A stretch of 64,000 bases of DNA from Mycobacterium sp. Lineage in GTDB: Bacteria; Actinomycetota; Actinomycetes; Mycobacteriales; Mycobacteriaceae. A program made the position numbers and the translations under genes. The stretch is from assembly GCA_016197405.1 (NCBI GenBank), contig JACPVR010000006.1, forward strand, positions 1 through 64,000. Direction: 5' to 3'. The notes under the pieces are model-generated. The model had not been told where the DNA came from. It did no database searches and worked only from the letters and a program-made list of their open reading frames with translations. This document shows, one piece after another, positions 17,935 to 29,427 of this stretch (its first letter is position 1; every line of letters begins with the position of its first letter).

Positions 17935-18177
17935 GTGGCCCGGGTGGTTGTGAACGTGATGCCCAAGGCGGAGATTCTCGACCCGCAGGGCCAGGCGATC
18001 GTCGGCGCGCTGGGCCGGCTCGGCCACGCCGGGATCGCTGATGTCAGGCAAGGCAAGCGGTTCGAACTCGAAGTCGACGACAGCGTCGATGACGAGGCGT
18101 TGGCCGAGATCGCCGAATCGCTGCTGGCGAACACGGTGATCGAGGACTGGACCGTCACCCGGGAGGCCGGGGCGTGA
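17935..18177 (+). CDS. purS: Phosphoribosylformylglycinamidine synthase, PurS subunit
   Basis: 80 residues, the usual length. PurS bridges PurL and PurQ in the multi-subunit FGAM synthase. Family features are [16 protein letters not shown], then [10 protein letters not shown]. The GTG at 17935 gives VARVVVNV and follows GAGGAG; two other GTG codons just upstream are out of frame or less well spaced. The stop overlaps the purQ GTG by 4 bases, so the two are coupled. Confidence 0.93.
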   Translation: MARVVVNVMPKAEILDPQGQAIVGALGRLGHAGIADVRQGKRFELEVDDSVDDEALAEIAESLLANTVIEDWTVTREAGA

Positions 18178-18848
18178 CCGCCCGGGTCGGGGTCATCACC
18201 TTCCCCGGCACGCTCGACGATGTCGATGCCGCACGCGCGGCCCGCCGGGTAGGGGCAGAATCGGTCAACCTCTGGCATGCCGATGCCGATCTCAAGGGTG
18301 TCGACGCCGTCATCGTGCCCGGCGGGTTCAGCTACGGCGACTACCTGCGGTGCGGCGCCATCGCGAAGTTCGCCCCGGTGATGGGTGAAGTGGTCAGCGC
18401 CGCCGCGAAGGGTCTGCCGGTACTGGGTATCTGCAACGGCTTTCAGGTGCTGTGCGAAGCGGGGCTGCTACCCGGTGCGCTGACCCGCAACGCGGGCCTG
18501 CACTTCATCTGCCGTGACGTCTGGCTGCGAGTCGATTCGGTCACGACGGCCTGGACCTCACGTTTCGAACAGGGTGCCGAGCTGCTGATCCCGCTGAAAT
18601 CCGGCGAAGGCCGCTACGTCGCCTCCGAGACGGTTCTCGACGAACTCGAAGGTGAGGGTCGGGTGGTCTTCCGCTATGCCGAGAACCTCAACGGTTCGAT
18701 GCGCGATATCGCCGGCATCAGCTCGGCCAACGGCCGCGTCGTCGGCCTGATGCCGCACCCCGAACACGCCACCGAGGCGCTGACCGGACCCAGCGATGAT
18801 GGGCTGGGCCTGTTCTACTCGGCGCTGGACGCCGTCCTGGCAGCCTGA
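18174..18848 (+). CDS. purQ: Phosphoribosylformylglycinamidine synthase, glutaminase subunit PurQ
   Basis: 224 residues. This class I glutamine amidotransferase supplies ammonia to PurL. The nucleophile Cys lies in VLGICNGFQ, and the His/Glu pair in MPHPEHATE completes the triad. [12 protein letters not shown] is also characteristic. It starts with GTG overlapping the purS stop. The 3' end overlaps the convergent HxlR-type gene by 34 bases. Confidence 0.96.
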   Translation: MTARVGVITFPGTLDDVDAARAARRVGAESVNLWHADADLKGVDAVIVPGGFSYGDYLRCGAIAKFAPVMGEVVSAAAKGLPVLGICNGFQVLCEAGLLPGALTRNAGLHFICRDVWLRVDSVTTAWTSRFEQGAELLIPLKSGEGRYVASETVLDELEGEGRVVFRYAENLNGSMRDIAGISSANGRVVGLMPHPEHATEALTGPSDDGLGLFYSALDAVLAA

Positions 18849-19354
18849 GTCGGCTCCTGCTTGGCCTTCGCTGACTTTCGTCCACGGATATTGGCCCGGA
18901 CGGTGATGTCCTTCGACGGTGTCGACAGCTGGTCTGCCGCCGTGACGCGCACCGCGACCGGGCACCCACTGTCGGTGTCGTAGTAGGACAGCGGGGCCCC
19001 ACCGTCCTGGAGATGGGCATCACCCCACTGCACCAGGGACATGAAAACGGGTAGCAGGTCTTCGCCGGCCGGGGTGAGGTGATATTCCGTGCGTGCGCGC
19101 GCACCTGGTTCCTGATACGGCACCCGGGCCACGATGCCCGAGGCTTCCAGCTGTTTGAGGGCGCGCGACACCGCGGGTGCCGAGGTGCCGATGCGCTCGA
19201 CGAAGTCCTCGAATCGGGTGGTCCCGTAAAAGCACTCGCGGATGACCAGGAACACCGTCTTGGTGCTCAGTAGGTCCAGCACTTTGGCGGCCGAGCAGGC
19301 GTCGGCCCTCCAGCGGCTCCGGTCGGCGAGGCGTTCCTCGAACTTCATGGCCAT
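18815..19354 (-). CDS. HxlR-family winged-helix transcriptional regulator
   Basis: 179 residues. An HxlR winged helix spans about residues 15-110: [42 protein letters not shown], then a wing with [21 protein letters not shown] holds the conserved N-terminal Cys that in some family members senses reactive electrophiles. The C-terminal 60 residues are a charged tail. It diverges from an SDR/tautomerase pair across two palindromes of the form TAACG-N4-CGTTA, its likely operators. It probably represses those genes and itself until a quinone-like or aldehyde inducer reacts; this is inferred. Confidence 0.82.
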   Translation of the reverse strand: MAMKFEERLADRSRWRADACSAAKVLDLLSTKTVFLVIRECFYGTTRFEDFVERIGTSAPAVSRALKQLEASGIVARVPYQEPGARARTEYHLTPAGEDLLPVFMSLVQWGDAHLQDGGAPLSYYDTDSGCPVAVRVTAADQLSTPSKDITVRANIRGRKSAKAKQEPTQAARTASSAE

Positions 19355-19368
19355 GTGGCCAGTATAAC

Positions 19369-19382
19369 TAACGCTTGCGTTA
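19369..19382. promoter_or_regulatory. Operator-like palindrome A
   Basis: TAACGCTTGCGTTA, an inverted repeat TAACG-N4-CGTTA. It lies 14 bases upstream of the HxlR-type start. Confidence 0.65.
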
Positions 19383-19408
19383 TTCAGCCGGAAATGCTTG
19401 TATCTAGA

Positions 19409-19422
19409 TAACGGGAACGTTA
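19409..19422. promoter_or_regulatory. Operator-like palindrome B
   Basis: TAACGGGAACGTTA, again TAACG-N4-CGTTA, exactly 40 bases from palindrome A and 21 bases before the SDR start. About four helical turns separate the two, so one face of DNA could carry two dimers. Confidence 0.65.
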
Positions 19423-19443
19423 GTCAGATGTAAGGAGCGGGAA

Positions 19444-20145
19444 ATGGTTGCAGTAGCCGACAAAGTGGTCTTGGTGACCGGGGGCCGGCGCGGTCTGGGC
19501 GAGGCCCTGGTCGACGAGATGCTGGCGCGCGGCGCGCGCAAGGTGTATTCGACGGCGCGCCAAGCGTATTCGGAAACCCGTGACCGAGTGGTCAACGTTG
19601 AGCTGGAGGTGCGCTCACAGGACTCCGTCACCGCGCTCGCCGAACTCGCCGACGATGTCGACATCGTCGTCAACAATGCCGGCATCCTGCTGCCAGGTGC
19701 GTTGCTGACCGGGTCGATGGACGATGTCGAGACCACGTTCGATATCAACGTCTTCGGCCCGTTGCGGGTCGTGCGCGCCTTCGCTCCTGTGCTGGCCGCC
19801 CGTGGTGGCGGTGCCGTGATCAACGTGCACTCGGTGCTGTCGTGGTTGGGCGGCAGCGGTGCCTATGGCGCATCCAAGGCGGCGATCTGGTCGGTCACCA
19901 ATTCGCTTCGTGCCGAGTTGAATTCACAGCACACCCAGGTGCTCGGCGTCCACGTCGGCTTCATCGACACCGAGATGGTGGCCGACATCGGGCTGCCCAA
20001 GACCGCTCCTGCGGTCGTCGCCGCCCGCATCGTCGACGCACTGGAGGCCGGTGAGGTCGAGGTGCTCGCCGACGAGATCACCGCCACCGTCAAGGCCGCG
20101 CTGTCAGGACCGGTGCAAGACCTGGTCTTCGACCTCGCGCACTGA
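19444..20145 (+). CDS. Short-chain dehydrogenase/reductase
   Basis: 233 residues. The cofactor loop is TGGRRGLGEAL, the NAG motif is VNNAGIL, the catalytic Ser is in NVHSVLSWLG and the Tyr-Lys pair is YGASKAA. An Arg after the glycine loop suggests NADPH use. It is the first gene of a probable two-gene unit with the tautomerase, opposite an HxlR regulator, so it may reduce a reactive carbonyl. AAGGAG lies 8 bases before the ATG. Confidence 0.86.
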   Translation: MVAVADKVVLVTGGRRGLGEALVDEMLARGARKVYSTARQAYSETRDRVVNVELEVRSQDSVTALAELADDVDIVVNNAGILLPGALLTGSMDDVETTFDINVFGPLRVVRAFAPVLAARGGGAVINVHSVLSWLGGSGAYGASKAAIWSVTNSLRAELNSQHTQVLGVHVGFIDTEMVADIGLPKTAPAVVAARIVDALEAGEVEVLADEITATVKAALSGPVQDLVFDLAH

Positions 20146-20177
20146 CCGATCGAAAACCGAGAAGAGGAAGAAAAGCC

Positions 20178-20603
20178 ATGCCATTGTGGACTATTCATCA
20201 TTCACCTGGTGTCTTCACCGATGCCGACAAACAACAGCTGGCCGGCCAGATCGCCGACCGCTACGAGCAGGTCGGCCTGCCGCGGTTCTACGTCGTCACC
20301 ATCTTCACCGAGACCGCCGCCGATGACTTCTACGTCGGCGGGGAGAAGGCATCGCTGGGCGTGCGGGTCGTCATCGAGCACATCGCCCGGCACAACCCGG
20401 ACTCGGCGGCACGGCAGAACACGGCACGATGGATCCGGAAAATGCTGGCACCGTATGTCGAGCGGCACGAGGGCCTGCACTGGGAGTTTCACGTCGACGA
20501 GACCAGCGAGGAACTCTGGATGATCAACGGGCTGGTCCCGCCCCCGGCGCGTTCGGAAGCCGAGAAGGCCTGGGCGCAGGCCAACAAAGCCCTTCCGTAC
20601 TGA
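20178..20603 (+). CDS. Tautomerase-superfamily protein (cis-CaaD / oxalocrotonate tautomerase-like)
   Basis: 141 residues. The mature chain would begin with Pro2 (MPLWTIHHSPGVFTDADKQQ), the catalytic base in this superfamily. Length and C-terminal WEFHVDETSEELWMINGL match the long, fungal/actinobacterial tautomerase type related to cis-3-chloroacrylic acid dehalogenase. It lies 32 bases after the SDR and is probably co-transcribed. The substrate is unknown; a role in detoxifying unsaturated or aromatic breakdown products is plausible. Confidence 0.83.
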   Translation: MPLWTIHHSPGVFTDADKQQLAGQIADRYEQVGLPRFYVVTIFTETAADDFYVGGEKASLGVRVVIEHIARHNPDSAARQNTARWIRKMLAPYVERHEGLHWEFHVDETSEELWMINGLVPPPARSEAEKAWAQANKALPY

Positions 20604-20604
20604 G

Positions 20605-21402
20605 TCAGACGCTCAGCGCGACCGAGGCCTCGGCGGTGTAGCAGAGGAACGTCAGCGTCTCCTCCAGATAGAGCTGGACGACATCGGCGTCATGCGACAG
20701 GTAGCCGATCGACACATCGGTCCCCAGCTGCAGATCGAAATCGCCTCCACGAGTGGACAGTACGAAGGCGCCGTCGATAGCCGGCGCCCAGATGATGTCA
20801 CCGTCTACCAGTCGGTTGATGTGCTCGCGGATCGGATAACCGTGCGCCGTGGTCTCGCTGACCTGGGTGTACACATCGGCGCTCAGCAGCACCGAGTAGG
20901 GACCGTCGACACCGGCCAGCCGCAGCTCCGACAATGCCTGCGCGATCACGTCGGGGATCTCCCGGGGATCCTCCGGCAGGGCCAGCGCCGGGTTCGAGCT
21001 GCACTTGCGGATACCGCCGATCTGCGCGGCCTCGTAGCCCTCGAAGATCGCCCGGTCCTCGACGAAGGCCAGCTTGCGGGCGGCGTCCTTGACCGGATCC
21101 CAATCCGAATCCTGCGATCCGCGTTCGACATCGTCGATATCGGTGCGTTTGACCGTGAACGGGACCCGCAGCCGCACCAGCGGACGCGCATCGCGCAGAT
21201 GTGCCACCACACCGTCACCGGGCGAGGCCACATCCAGCAGATGGCCGGTGCTGATCGCGGCGGTCACCGGACCACCGGGTGCGCTCACGTCGACGACACG
21301 GCGCCCGGCGATATGCCGTTTGAACGTGCGGGTCGCCTCCAACTCGATTTCGGCCCAGGCCTCTTCGGTGATCGGGGCGAGATCGCGGTAGAGGTTGTTC
21401 AT
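20605..21402 (-). CDS. cfp29: Encapsulin shell protein (linocin_M18 / CFP29)
   Basis: 265 residues, the standard size of a family 1 encapsulin with an HK97-type capsid fold. Motifs: NNLYRDLAPITEEAW at the N-terminus, ARKLAFVEDRAIFEGY for the E-loop/spine region, and CYTAEASVALSV at the end. About 60 copies form a roughly 24-nm protein compartment. The start overlaps the DyP stop by 4 bases, so shell and cargo are coupled, as in Rv0799c-Rv0798c. It converges with the tautomerase gene one base away. Confidence 0.96.
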   Translation of the reverse strand: MNNLYRDLAPITEEAWAEIELEATRTFKRHIAGRRVVDVSAPGGPVTAAISTGHLLDVASPGDGVVAHLRDARPLVRLRVPFTVKRTDIDDVERGSQDSDWDPVKDAARKLAFVEDRAIFEGYEAAQIGGIRKCSSNPALALPEDPREIPDVIAQALSELRLAGVDGPYSVLLSADVYTQVSETTAHGYPIREHINRLVDGDIIWAPAIDGAFVLSTRGGDFDLQLGTDVSIGYLSHDADVVQLYLEETLTFLCYTAEASVALSV

Positions 21403-22415
21403 TGCGGTTGTCCTTTCAGACTGCCGATCGACAGTGCGCCCGGAGCGGGTGCGACGACGGTGACGGTGGCGGGTGCGGCATCAGGCATCGGTGGCGGGTC
21501 GTCGAGGAAATCGGCGGTGGGGGTGAAGAACAAGCAGCCGGTGACCGCAGTGGAGAAATCCAGGATGCGATCGGTGTTGCCGGGCGGATCGCCGATGAAC
21601 ATGTTGCGCAGCATCCGTTCGGTGACCGCAGGGCTGCGCGAATAGGCGATGTAGTAAGTGCCGAACTCGGACTTGCCCAACTCCCCGAACGGCATGTTGT
21701 GCCGCACGATCTTCAACTCGTTGCCGTCGTCATCGGTGATGACATTCAGCGCGAGATGGGAGTTGGGCGGCTTGACGTCATCGTCCATCTCGATGTCTTC
21801 GAGTTTGGTGCGCCCGATGACCCGTTCCTGCTCGGTCACCGACAGGGCGTCCCAGGTGCTCAGATCGTGCAGGTATTTCTGCACGTGTACGTAACCGCCA
21901 CCGGCGAAGTCGGGATCCTCGTCACCGATGGCGGTGGCGTTGACCGCCAGTGCCCCCGTGGGGTTCTCGGTGCCGTCGACGAATCCCATCAGATCGCGGT
22001 TGTCGAAGAACTTGAAGCCCTGGACTTCGTCGACCACCGTGACCGCACCGGACAACGCGTCGAGGATGCGATGCGCGAGCTCGAACGCGTAGTCCAGCGA
22101 GGTCGCCTTGATATGGAACAGCAGATCGCCCGGAGTCGACGGCGCGTGATGGCGGGCACCCTGGAGTTCGGGGAACGGGTGCAGTTCGGCGGGGCGGGGT
22201 CCGGAGAACAACCGGTCCCAGGCCTGCGAGCCGATCGAGGTCACCAGCGACAGCAGTTTCGACGGATCTCGAAAGCCCACCGCGCGCACCAGTCCGGACA
22301 GCTCGCCGAGGGTGTCGTGCACCGTCTGCTCGCCGCCGTCGTCGATCGTGGCCACCAGGAAGATGGCTGCCGAAGTCAGCGGTGCGGTGACCGGCTGGGG
22401 CTGTGGAGCAGGCAC
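21399..22415 (-). CDS. dyp: Dye-decolorizing peroxidase, encapsulin cargo
   Basis: 338 residues from a GTG. The DyP signature is visible: GFVDG with the catalytic Asp, and RHNMPFGELG holding the proximal haem-ligand His. The C-terminus ends in an Ala/Pro linker and LSIGSLKG (residues 328-335), the classical encapsulin cargo-loading peptide. It should oxidise substrates with peroxide inside the shell encoded downstream. ACCCTA at 22422-22427 reads TAGGGT on the coding strand, 6 nt before the start. Confidence 0.96.
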   Translation of the reverse strand: MPAPQPQPVTAPLTSAAIFLVATIDDGGEQTVHDTLGELSGLVRAVGFRDPSKLLSLVTSIGSQAWDRLFSGPRPAELHPFPELQGARHHAPSTPGDLLFHIKATSLDYAFELAHRILDALSGAVTVVDEVQGFKFFDNRDLMGFVDGTENPTGALAVNATAIGDEDPDFAGGGYVHVQKYLHDLSTWDALSVTEQERVIGRTKLEDIEMDDDVKPPNSHLALNVITDDDGNELKIVRHNMPFGELGKSEFGTYYIAYSRSPAVTERMLRNMFIGDPPGNTDRILDFSTAVTGCLFFTPTADFLDDPPPMPDAAPATVTVVAPAPGALSIGSLKGQPQ

Positions 22416-22421
22416 GATCAG

Positions 22422-22427
22422 ACCCTA
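22422..22427 (-). promoter_or_regulatory. -10 hexamer TAGGGT for the dyp-encapsulin operon
   Basis: Read on the - strand, TAGGGT ends 6 nt before the dyp GTG. It lies in the 50-base gap shared with pepC. Confidence 0.45.
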
Positions 22428-22465
22428 GCGCCTAACTCTTTGCCGATCTGGATAAGGATGTCCAT

Positions 22466-23737
22466 ATGTCTGCGACTGCCCCGGGATTGTGCGAGTTCAT
22501 CGACGCATCACCGTCACCGTTCCACGTGTGTGCCACCGCGGCGCAGTGGCTGCGCGCCGCCGGTTACACCGAACTGGCCGAGACCGACGCGTGGCCGGGG
22601 CCCGGCCGCTACTACGTACTGCGGGCCGGATCGTTGGTGGCCTGGGATGGCACCGGCGCGGCGGGCCGGCCGTTCCGGATCGTCGGCGGCCACACCGACA
22701 GCCCCAACCTGCGGGTCAAACAGCACCCGGACCGTAACGTCGCCGGCTGGGCGGTCGTGGCGTTGCAGCCCTACGGCGGAGCGTGGCTGAACTCGTGGCT
22801 CGACCGGGATCTGGGGATCAGTGGCCGGTTGTCGGTGCGCGGCGTCCCGGGAGTGGTGGACGTCCTGGTCCGGGTCGACGAACCGATCCTGCGGGTGCCG
22901 CAGTTGGCGATCCATCTCGCCGAGGACCGGGCCGCGGTCAAGCTCGATCCGCAGCGCCACGTCAACGCGGTGTGGGGGCTCGCCGACACGCCGAAGTCAT
23001 TCCTGGACCACATCGCCGCACGGGCCGGCGTCGATGCCGCCGATGTGCTGTCCGCCGACCTGATGACACACGACCTGACACCGTCGACGGTCTGGGGTGC
23101 CGACGGCGAGTTCGTCAGCGCACCGCGACTGGACAATCAAGGCACCTGCTACGCCGGGCTGGAGGCATTGCTGGGCGCCAGCACCGCGGGACCGGCCGAC
23201 CATGTTCCGGTGCTGGCCTTGTTCGACCACGAGGAAGTGGGGTCGACGTCGGACCACGGAGCCCAATCCGATCTGCTCATCACGACACTGGAGCGCATCG
23301 TGCTCAGTACCGGCGGCGGCCGGGAGGATTTCCTGCGCGTGCTGACGGCCTCGGTGGTGGCCTCCGGCGACATGGCGCACGCCACCCACCCGAACTACGC
23401 CGAACGGCACGAGCCGGGACACCAGATCGCCGTCAACGCCGGACCCGTCCTCAAGGTCCAGCCCAATTTGCGCTACGCGACCGACAGTCGCACCGCCGCG
23501 GTCTTCGAGCTGGCCTGCCGCCAGGCCGGGGTGCCGCTGCAGCGTTATGAACATCGGGCCGATCTGCCATGCGGGTCCACCATCGGGCCGATGACCTCGG
23601 CCCGCACCGGGATTCCGACCGTCGATGTCGGCGCCGCCCAGCTGGCCATGCACTCCGCGCGCGAGATCATGGGCGCCGCCGACGTCGGCATGTATTCGGC
23701 CGCTCTACAGGCTTTCTTGACGCCGGAGGTGTCCTAG
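22466..23737 (+). CDS. pepC: M18-family metalloaminopeptidase
   Basis: 423 residues. Family M18 residues are present: [12 protein letters not shown] (first metal His and Asp), [13 protein letters not shown] with the catalytic Glu pair, [10 protein letters not shown], and GSTIGPM near the end. It should remove N-terminal acidic or neutral residues from peptides in the cytosol using zinc. It corresponds to Rv0800 and diverges from the dyp-encapsulin pair. Confidence 0.93.
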   Translation: MSATAPGLCEFIDASPSPFHVCATAAQWLRAAGYTELAETDAWPGPGRYYVLRAGSLVAWDGTGAAGRPFRIVGGHTDSPNLRVKQHPDRNVAGWAVVALQPYGGAWLNSWLDRDLGISGRLSVRGVPGVVDVLVRVDEPILRVPQLAIHLAEDRAAVKLDPQRHVNAVWGLADTPKSFLDHIAARAGVDAADVLSADLMTHDLTPSTVWGADGEFVSAPRLDNQGTCYAGLEALLGASTAGPADHVPVLALFDHEEVGSTSDHGAQSDLLITTLERIVLSTGGGREDFLRVLTASVVASGDMAHATHPNYAERHEPGHQIAVNAGPVLKVQPNLRYATDSRTAAVFELACRQAGVPLQRYEHRADLPCGSTIGPMTSARTGIPTVDVGAAQLAMHSAREIMGAADVGMYSAALQAFLTPEVS

Positions 23738-23745
23738 CCCCGCTC

Positions 23746-23751
23746 TATGGT
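23746..23751 (+). promoter_or_regulatory. -10 hexamer TATGGT for the VOC gene
   Basis: TATGGT ends 6 nt before the ATG at 23758, consistent with a leaderless start. Confidence 0.4.
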
Positions 23752-23757
23752 GAGCCC

Positions 23758-24108
23758 ATGACTCTGAGCGTGGAGATGATCACGGTCGACTGCGGCGATC
23801 CGGACCGGCTGGCGCAATGGTGGGCCGACGCCGTCGGCGGCACGGTAAACGCCGAGATGCCCGGCGAATTCGTCATGGTGCTGCTGTCGTCCGGGCCGCG
23901 GTTGGGTTTCCAACGGGTCGACGACCCGACACCGGGCAAGAACCGGGTGCATGTGGACTTCTCGGCTGTCGATCTCGACGTCGAGGTGGCGCGGTTGGTG
24001 GCGCTGGGCGCCACCGAGACCGGCAGGCATCAGATCGGCGACTCGTTCCGCTGGGTGGTTCTCGGCGATCCCGACGGCAACGCGTTCTGCATCTCCGGCG
24101 GGCACTGA
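23758..24108 (+). CDS. Glyoxalase/VOC-superfamily protein
   Basis: 116 residues forming one beta-alpha-beta-beta-beta pair typical of the vicinal oxygen chelate fold: EMITVDCGDPDRLAQWWA, then VHVDFSAVDLDVEVARL and VVLGDPDGNAFCI. These short actinobacterial members are usually annotated glyoxalase-like with no known substrate. It directly follows pepC as Rv0801 follows Rv0800. Confidence 0.83.
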   Translation: MTLSVEMITVDCGDPDRLAQWWADAVGGTVNAEMPGEFVMVLLSSGPRLGFQRVDDPTPGKNRVHVDFSAVDLDVEVARLVALGATETGRHQIGDSFRWVVLGDPDGNAFCISGGH

Positions 24109-24174
24109 GCCGTATTCCCGGAGTGCGACGCGCCTACCCGGTGCAGGCGGGCGGGCGCTGGCAAGATCGCAACG

Positions 24175-25377
24175 GTGTTGCTGTCGTTCGTCATCATCTC
24201 GATCGTCTTGGCCGGGTGGGCGCTGAGCGCTCGGCGTCTCGACCGACTGCGCATCACCTCGCCGCTGTTCCTGGTGGCCGCCGGCGCAGCCGTGGAGTAC
24301 TTCACGCACGGTTCGCTGGCCGACACCCTCAATTCCGAAACCGCCCAGCACATCGCCGAGATCATCCTGGCGGTGCTGCTGTTCGTCGACGCCAACGCGA
24401 TCCGCGCCGGGCTGTTCGGCGAATATCCGCGCGCGGCGACCCGGCTGCTGTTCATCGCGCTGCCGCTGAGCATGGGCCTGGCCGTCCTGCTGGGATGGTG
24501 GTTGTTGCCCACCGTCCCGCTGGCGACCCTGATCGTCATCGCCTGCATCGTGGTGCCGATCGATTTCGCGCCGGCACCGTCGATCGCGTGGGACCGGCGG
24601 ATACCCGGCAGGGTCGGCGACCTCCTCAAAGTGGAAGCCGGCTACGGCGACGGCATCATCTCGCCGGTGTTCGTCTTCGCACTTGCCGTTGCCGACACCC
24701 AGACCGTGGCAGGCTCGCCGTGGCATGAGCTGAGCGCCGCGGTCCCGCACGCCGTCAAGGCCATCGTCATCGGGTTCTGCGTCGGCGCGGGTTTCGCGTT
24801 GGCCGCCAATGTCGCCGAACGCAGCGACTGGATGACCGAACAATCCAAGCGCATCATCGTCGTCGCCGCGCCGGCGCTGGCGTACACGTTGAGTCTCGGA
24901 ATGGAGGCCAACGGTTTCATCGCGGCCTTCCTGTGCGGTGTCGGTTACCGTTATTTTCGTCACTCGCACGATGCCAAGGGTGACCTGGAACTGCTCGAAG
25001 ACATCAGCTTCCTGCTCACGTCGTCGATGTGGTTCGTGTTCGGCGGTGTGGTGCTCATCGCATATTGGCGGGCCGGTCTGACGGTCGGCCTGGTGGTGTT
25101 CTGCCTGCTGGCACTGACTGTCGTGCGCATGCTGCCCGTCGCCCTGGCCATGGTTGGCTCACGTTTCTCCTGGCCCGAGCGCTTGCTGCTGGGCTGGCTG
25201 GGCCCGCGCGGGGCGGCAGCGATCGTGCTGGGTCTGCTGGCCTTCAATGTTCTGGAGGAACCCGACGAGCACACCATCCTGCTGACGATGGTCGTCGTGG
25301 TGCTCGGAAGCGTCCTACTGCACGGTTTCGGTGCCCGTGCGGCGGCGCGGGCGTTCGCCCGCACGCAAAGCGAATAA
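24175..25377 (+). CDS. Cation:proton antiporter (CPA1/NhaP-like)
   Basis: About 400 residues with eleven or twelve hydrophobic segments. The conserved membrane motif VVPIDFAPAPS carries the Asp expected for cation/proton exchange, and GPRGAAAIVLGLLAF near the C-terminus is typical of NhaP/NhaK antiporters. It lacks a long cytoplasmic tail. It would exchange Na+ or K+ for protons. The GTG start at 24175 is the likeliest; it is 10 bases before purL at the other end. Confidence 0.85.
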   Translation: MLLSFVIISIVLAGWALSARRLDRLRITSPLFLVAAGAAVEYFTHGSLADTLNSETAQHIAEIILAVLLFVDANAIRAGLFGEYPRAATRLLFIALPLSMGLAVLLGWWLLPTVPLATLIVIACIVVPIDFAPAPSIAWDRRIPGRVGDLLKVEAGYGDGIISPVFVFALAVADTQTVAGSPWHELSAAVPHAVKAIVIGFCVGAGFALAANVAERSDWMTEQSKRIIVVAAPALAYTLSLGMEANGFIAAFLCGVGYRYFRHSHDAKGDLELLEDISFLLTSSMWFVFGGVVLIAYWRAGLTVGLVVFCLLALTVVRMLPVALAMVGSRFSWPERLLLGWLGPRGAAAIVLGLLAFNVLEEPDEHTILLTMVVVVLGSVLLHGFGARAAARAFARTQSE

Positions 25378-25380
25378 ACT
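25375..25380 (+). promoter_or_regulatory. -10 hexamer TAAACT for purL
   Basis: TAAACT overlaps the antiporter stop and ends 6 nt before the purL GTG, which fits a leaderless start. Confidence 0.5.
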
Positions 25381-25386
25381 GTCGGG

Positions 25387-27681
<2,295 letters not shown>

Positions 27682-27690
27682 CCGGAGCCG

Positions 27691-29421
27691 ATGCCCCGGT
27701 CGGCGCAACGCGATCCCCGCCACCCGCTTCTGGAGTGGGCATGGGGTCTGGTGCGGCTCGACTTCGTCGGGGTGGCGTTCGGTGCACTGTTCTTCTGCCT
27801 GTCGCTGACGCCGTCGCTGCTGCCGCGGCCGTGGCTTTTCGGCGGGCTGATCGGCGGTATCAACGCGGCGATCGGCTACGGCATCGGTGTCGTCATCGGT
27901 AAGGCGTTACGTCGCTTCGTGTTACGGGGTAGACCGTGGTGGCCGCCGACGCCCCGCGTGCTGTGGTGGTGGAAGGCCTCCGCCGTCGCGGTTTCGGTGA
28001 CGGCCAGTGTGCTGATGGTCGTACCGGCCGCGGTTTGGCAGCGCAGAGTCTCGGCGCTGATGGGTATCGAAGGGCCCGGCACCATCGGCTACTACCGCAC
28101 ACTGGTCGTCGCGCTGGTGGTCGGCGGTCTGCTGGTCGGTGTGGCGCGCGTGCTGCTCGATGCCATCAAACTGCTTGCCCGCGTGCTGATCCGGCGTTGG
28201 GATGTCAATGACGAAGTGGCGCTGTTCATCGGCACCGCGATCGTGGTGGTGCTGACGATAACCCTGATCAACGGTGTGCTGATCCGCGGCTTCCTGGCCG
28301 GAGCCAGCCAGGTTTTCCAGCCGCAGAACACCACGACCCGCGCCGGGCTCGAAGAACCCACCCAGCCGCAACGATCCGGCAGCCCGCAATCATTCGCACC
28401 GTGGGACACCCTGGGGTACCAGGGCCGAAGCTTCGTGGCCACCGGTCCACACGCCGACGAGCTGACCAGGATCAACGGCAGACCCGCCAAGGAGCCGATC
28501 AGGGTATACGCCGGCCTGCAGACCGCCGACACCGAGGAGGGCCGGATAGCGGTGCTGATGAGCGAGCTCGCCCGCACCCACGCATTCGAACGCAAGCTAC
28601 TGGTGATCGTGCCCACCACGGGAACGGGCTGGGTCAACCCGGTGGCCGCGCGTGCGCTGGAGTTGATGTACAACGGCGACACCGCCCTTGTCGCGCTGCA
28701 GTATTCGTATCTGCCCAGCTGGATTTCGTTCGTCGGTGATCAGCAGAAGTCGTTGCAGTCCGGCCGGAAGCTCGTCAACGCCGTGCAGCGCCGGTGGGCC
28801 CAGCTGCCCGCGGACAGCAGGCCCAAGTTGGCGCTGTACGGCGAGAGCCTGGGTTCGATGGCCGGCCAGGGCGCTTTCGGTTACCTACCCGATATCTCGC
28901 GGATGGGCTTCGACTCGGTGTTGTGGGTGGGGCCACCGCAATTCAGCCCACTGTGGAATGCCCTCGTCGAGCGCCGCGATCCCGGCACCACCGAAGTCTC
29001 GCCGCGTTATGACGACGGACGCACCGTCCGGTTCTCCCAGGGTGCTGACGGCGCCGAGATCGCGCGGGACACCGGCGCCCCGTGGGAGGGCACTCGGGTG
29101 CTGTTCCTGCAACATGCCTCCGACCCCATCGTGTGGTGGTCGCCGAAACTGATGTTCACCCGGCCGGACTGGCTCGTCGAGCCGCCGGGTCGCGATCGGA
29201 CCCCGTCGATGAGCTGGTATCCGATCGTCACGTTCTGGCAGGTGGGCGCCGACATCCTCAACGCTGTCGGGGTGCCCGGCGGACACGGCCACAATTACGG
29301 CCATGCCGTTCTGGACGGCTGGGTTGCCGTCGCGCCGCCCGACGGCTGGACGCCCGTGGACACCGAACGTATCCGGGCCGCGCTGGACGAGACCATCGGT
29401 GAAGACGGCCCCGAGTCCTGA
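27691..29421 (+). CDS. Membrane-anchored alpha/beta-hydrolase (PF15420/PF10081 type)
   Basis: 576 residues. About four membrane helices lie in the first 210 residues (FVGVAFGALFFCLSLTPSLL, SAVAVSVTASVLMVVPAAV, LVVALVVGGLLVGVARVLL, ALFIGTAIVVVLTITLI). A soluble hydrolase domain follows, with a nucleophile elbow YGESLGSMAG and C-terminal GGHGHNYG that may supply the His. These proteins are common in mycobacteria (Rv1069c is one); the substrate is unknown, perhaps an envelope ester. It follows purL by 9 bases and is probably co-transcribed. Confidence 0.83.
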   Translation: MPRSAQRDPRHPLLEWAWGLVRLDFVGVAFGALFFCLSLTPSLLPRPWLFGGLIGGINAAIGYGIGVVIGKALRRFVLRGRPWWPPTPRVLWWWKASAVAVSVTASVLMVVPAAVWQRRVSALMGIEGPGTIGYYRTLVVALVVGGLLVGVARVLLDAIKLLARVLIRRWDVNDEVALFIGTAIVVVLTITLINGVLIRGFLAGASQVFQPQNTTTRAGLEEPTQPQRSGSPQSFAPWDTLGYQGRSFVATGPHADELTRINGRPAKEPIRVYAGLQTADTEEGRIAVLMSELARTHAFERKLLVIVPTTGTGWVNPVAARALELMYNGDTALVALQYSYLPSWISFVGDQQKSLQSGRKLVNAVQRRWAQLPADSRPKLALYGESLGSMAGQGAFGYLPDISRMGFDSVLWVGPPQFSPLWNALVERRDPGTTEVSPRYDDGRTVRFSQGADGAEIARDTGAPWEGTRVLFLQHASDPIVWWSPKLMFTRPDWLVEPPGRDRTPSMSWYPIVTFWQVGADILNAVGVPGGHGHNYGHAVLDGWVAVAPPDGWTPVDTERIRAALDETIGEDGPES

Positions 29422-29427
29422 CCGGGT

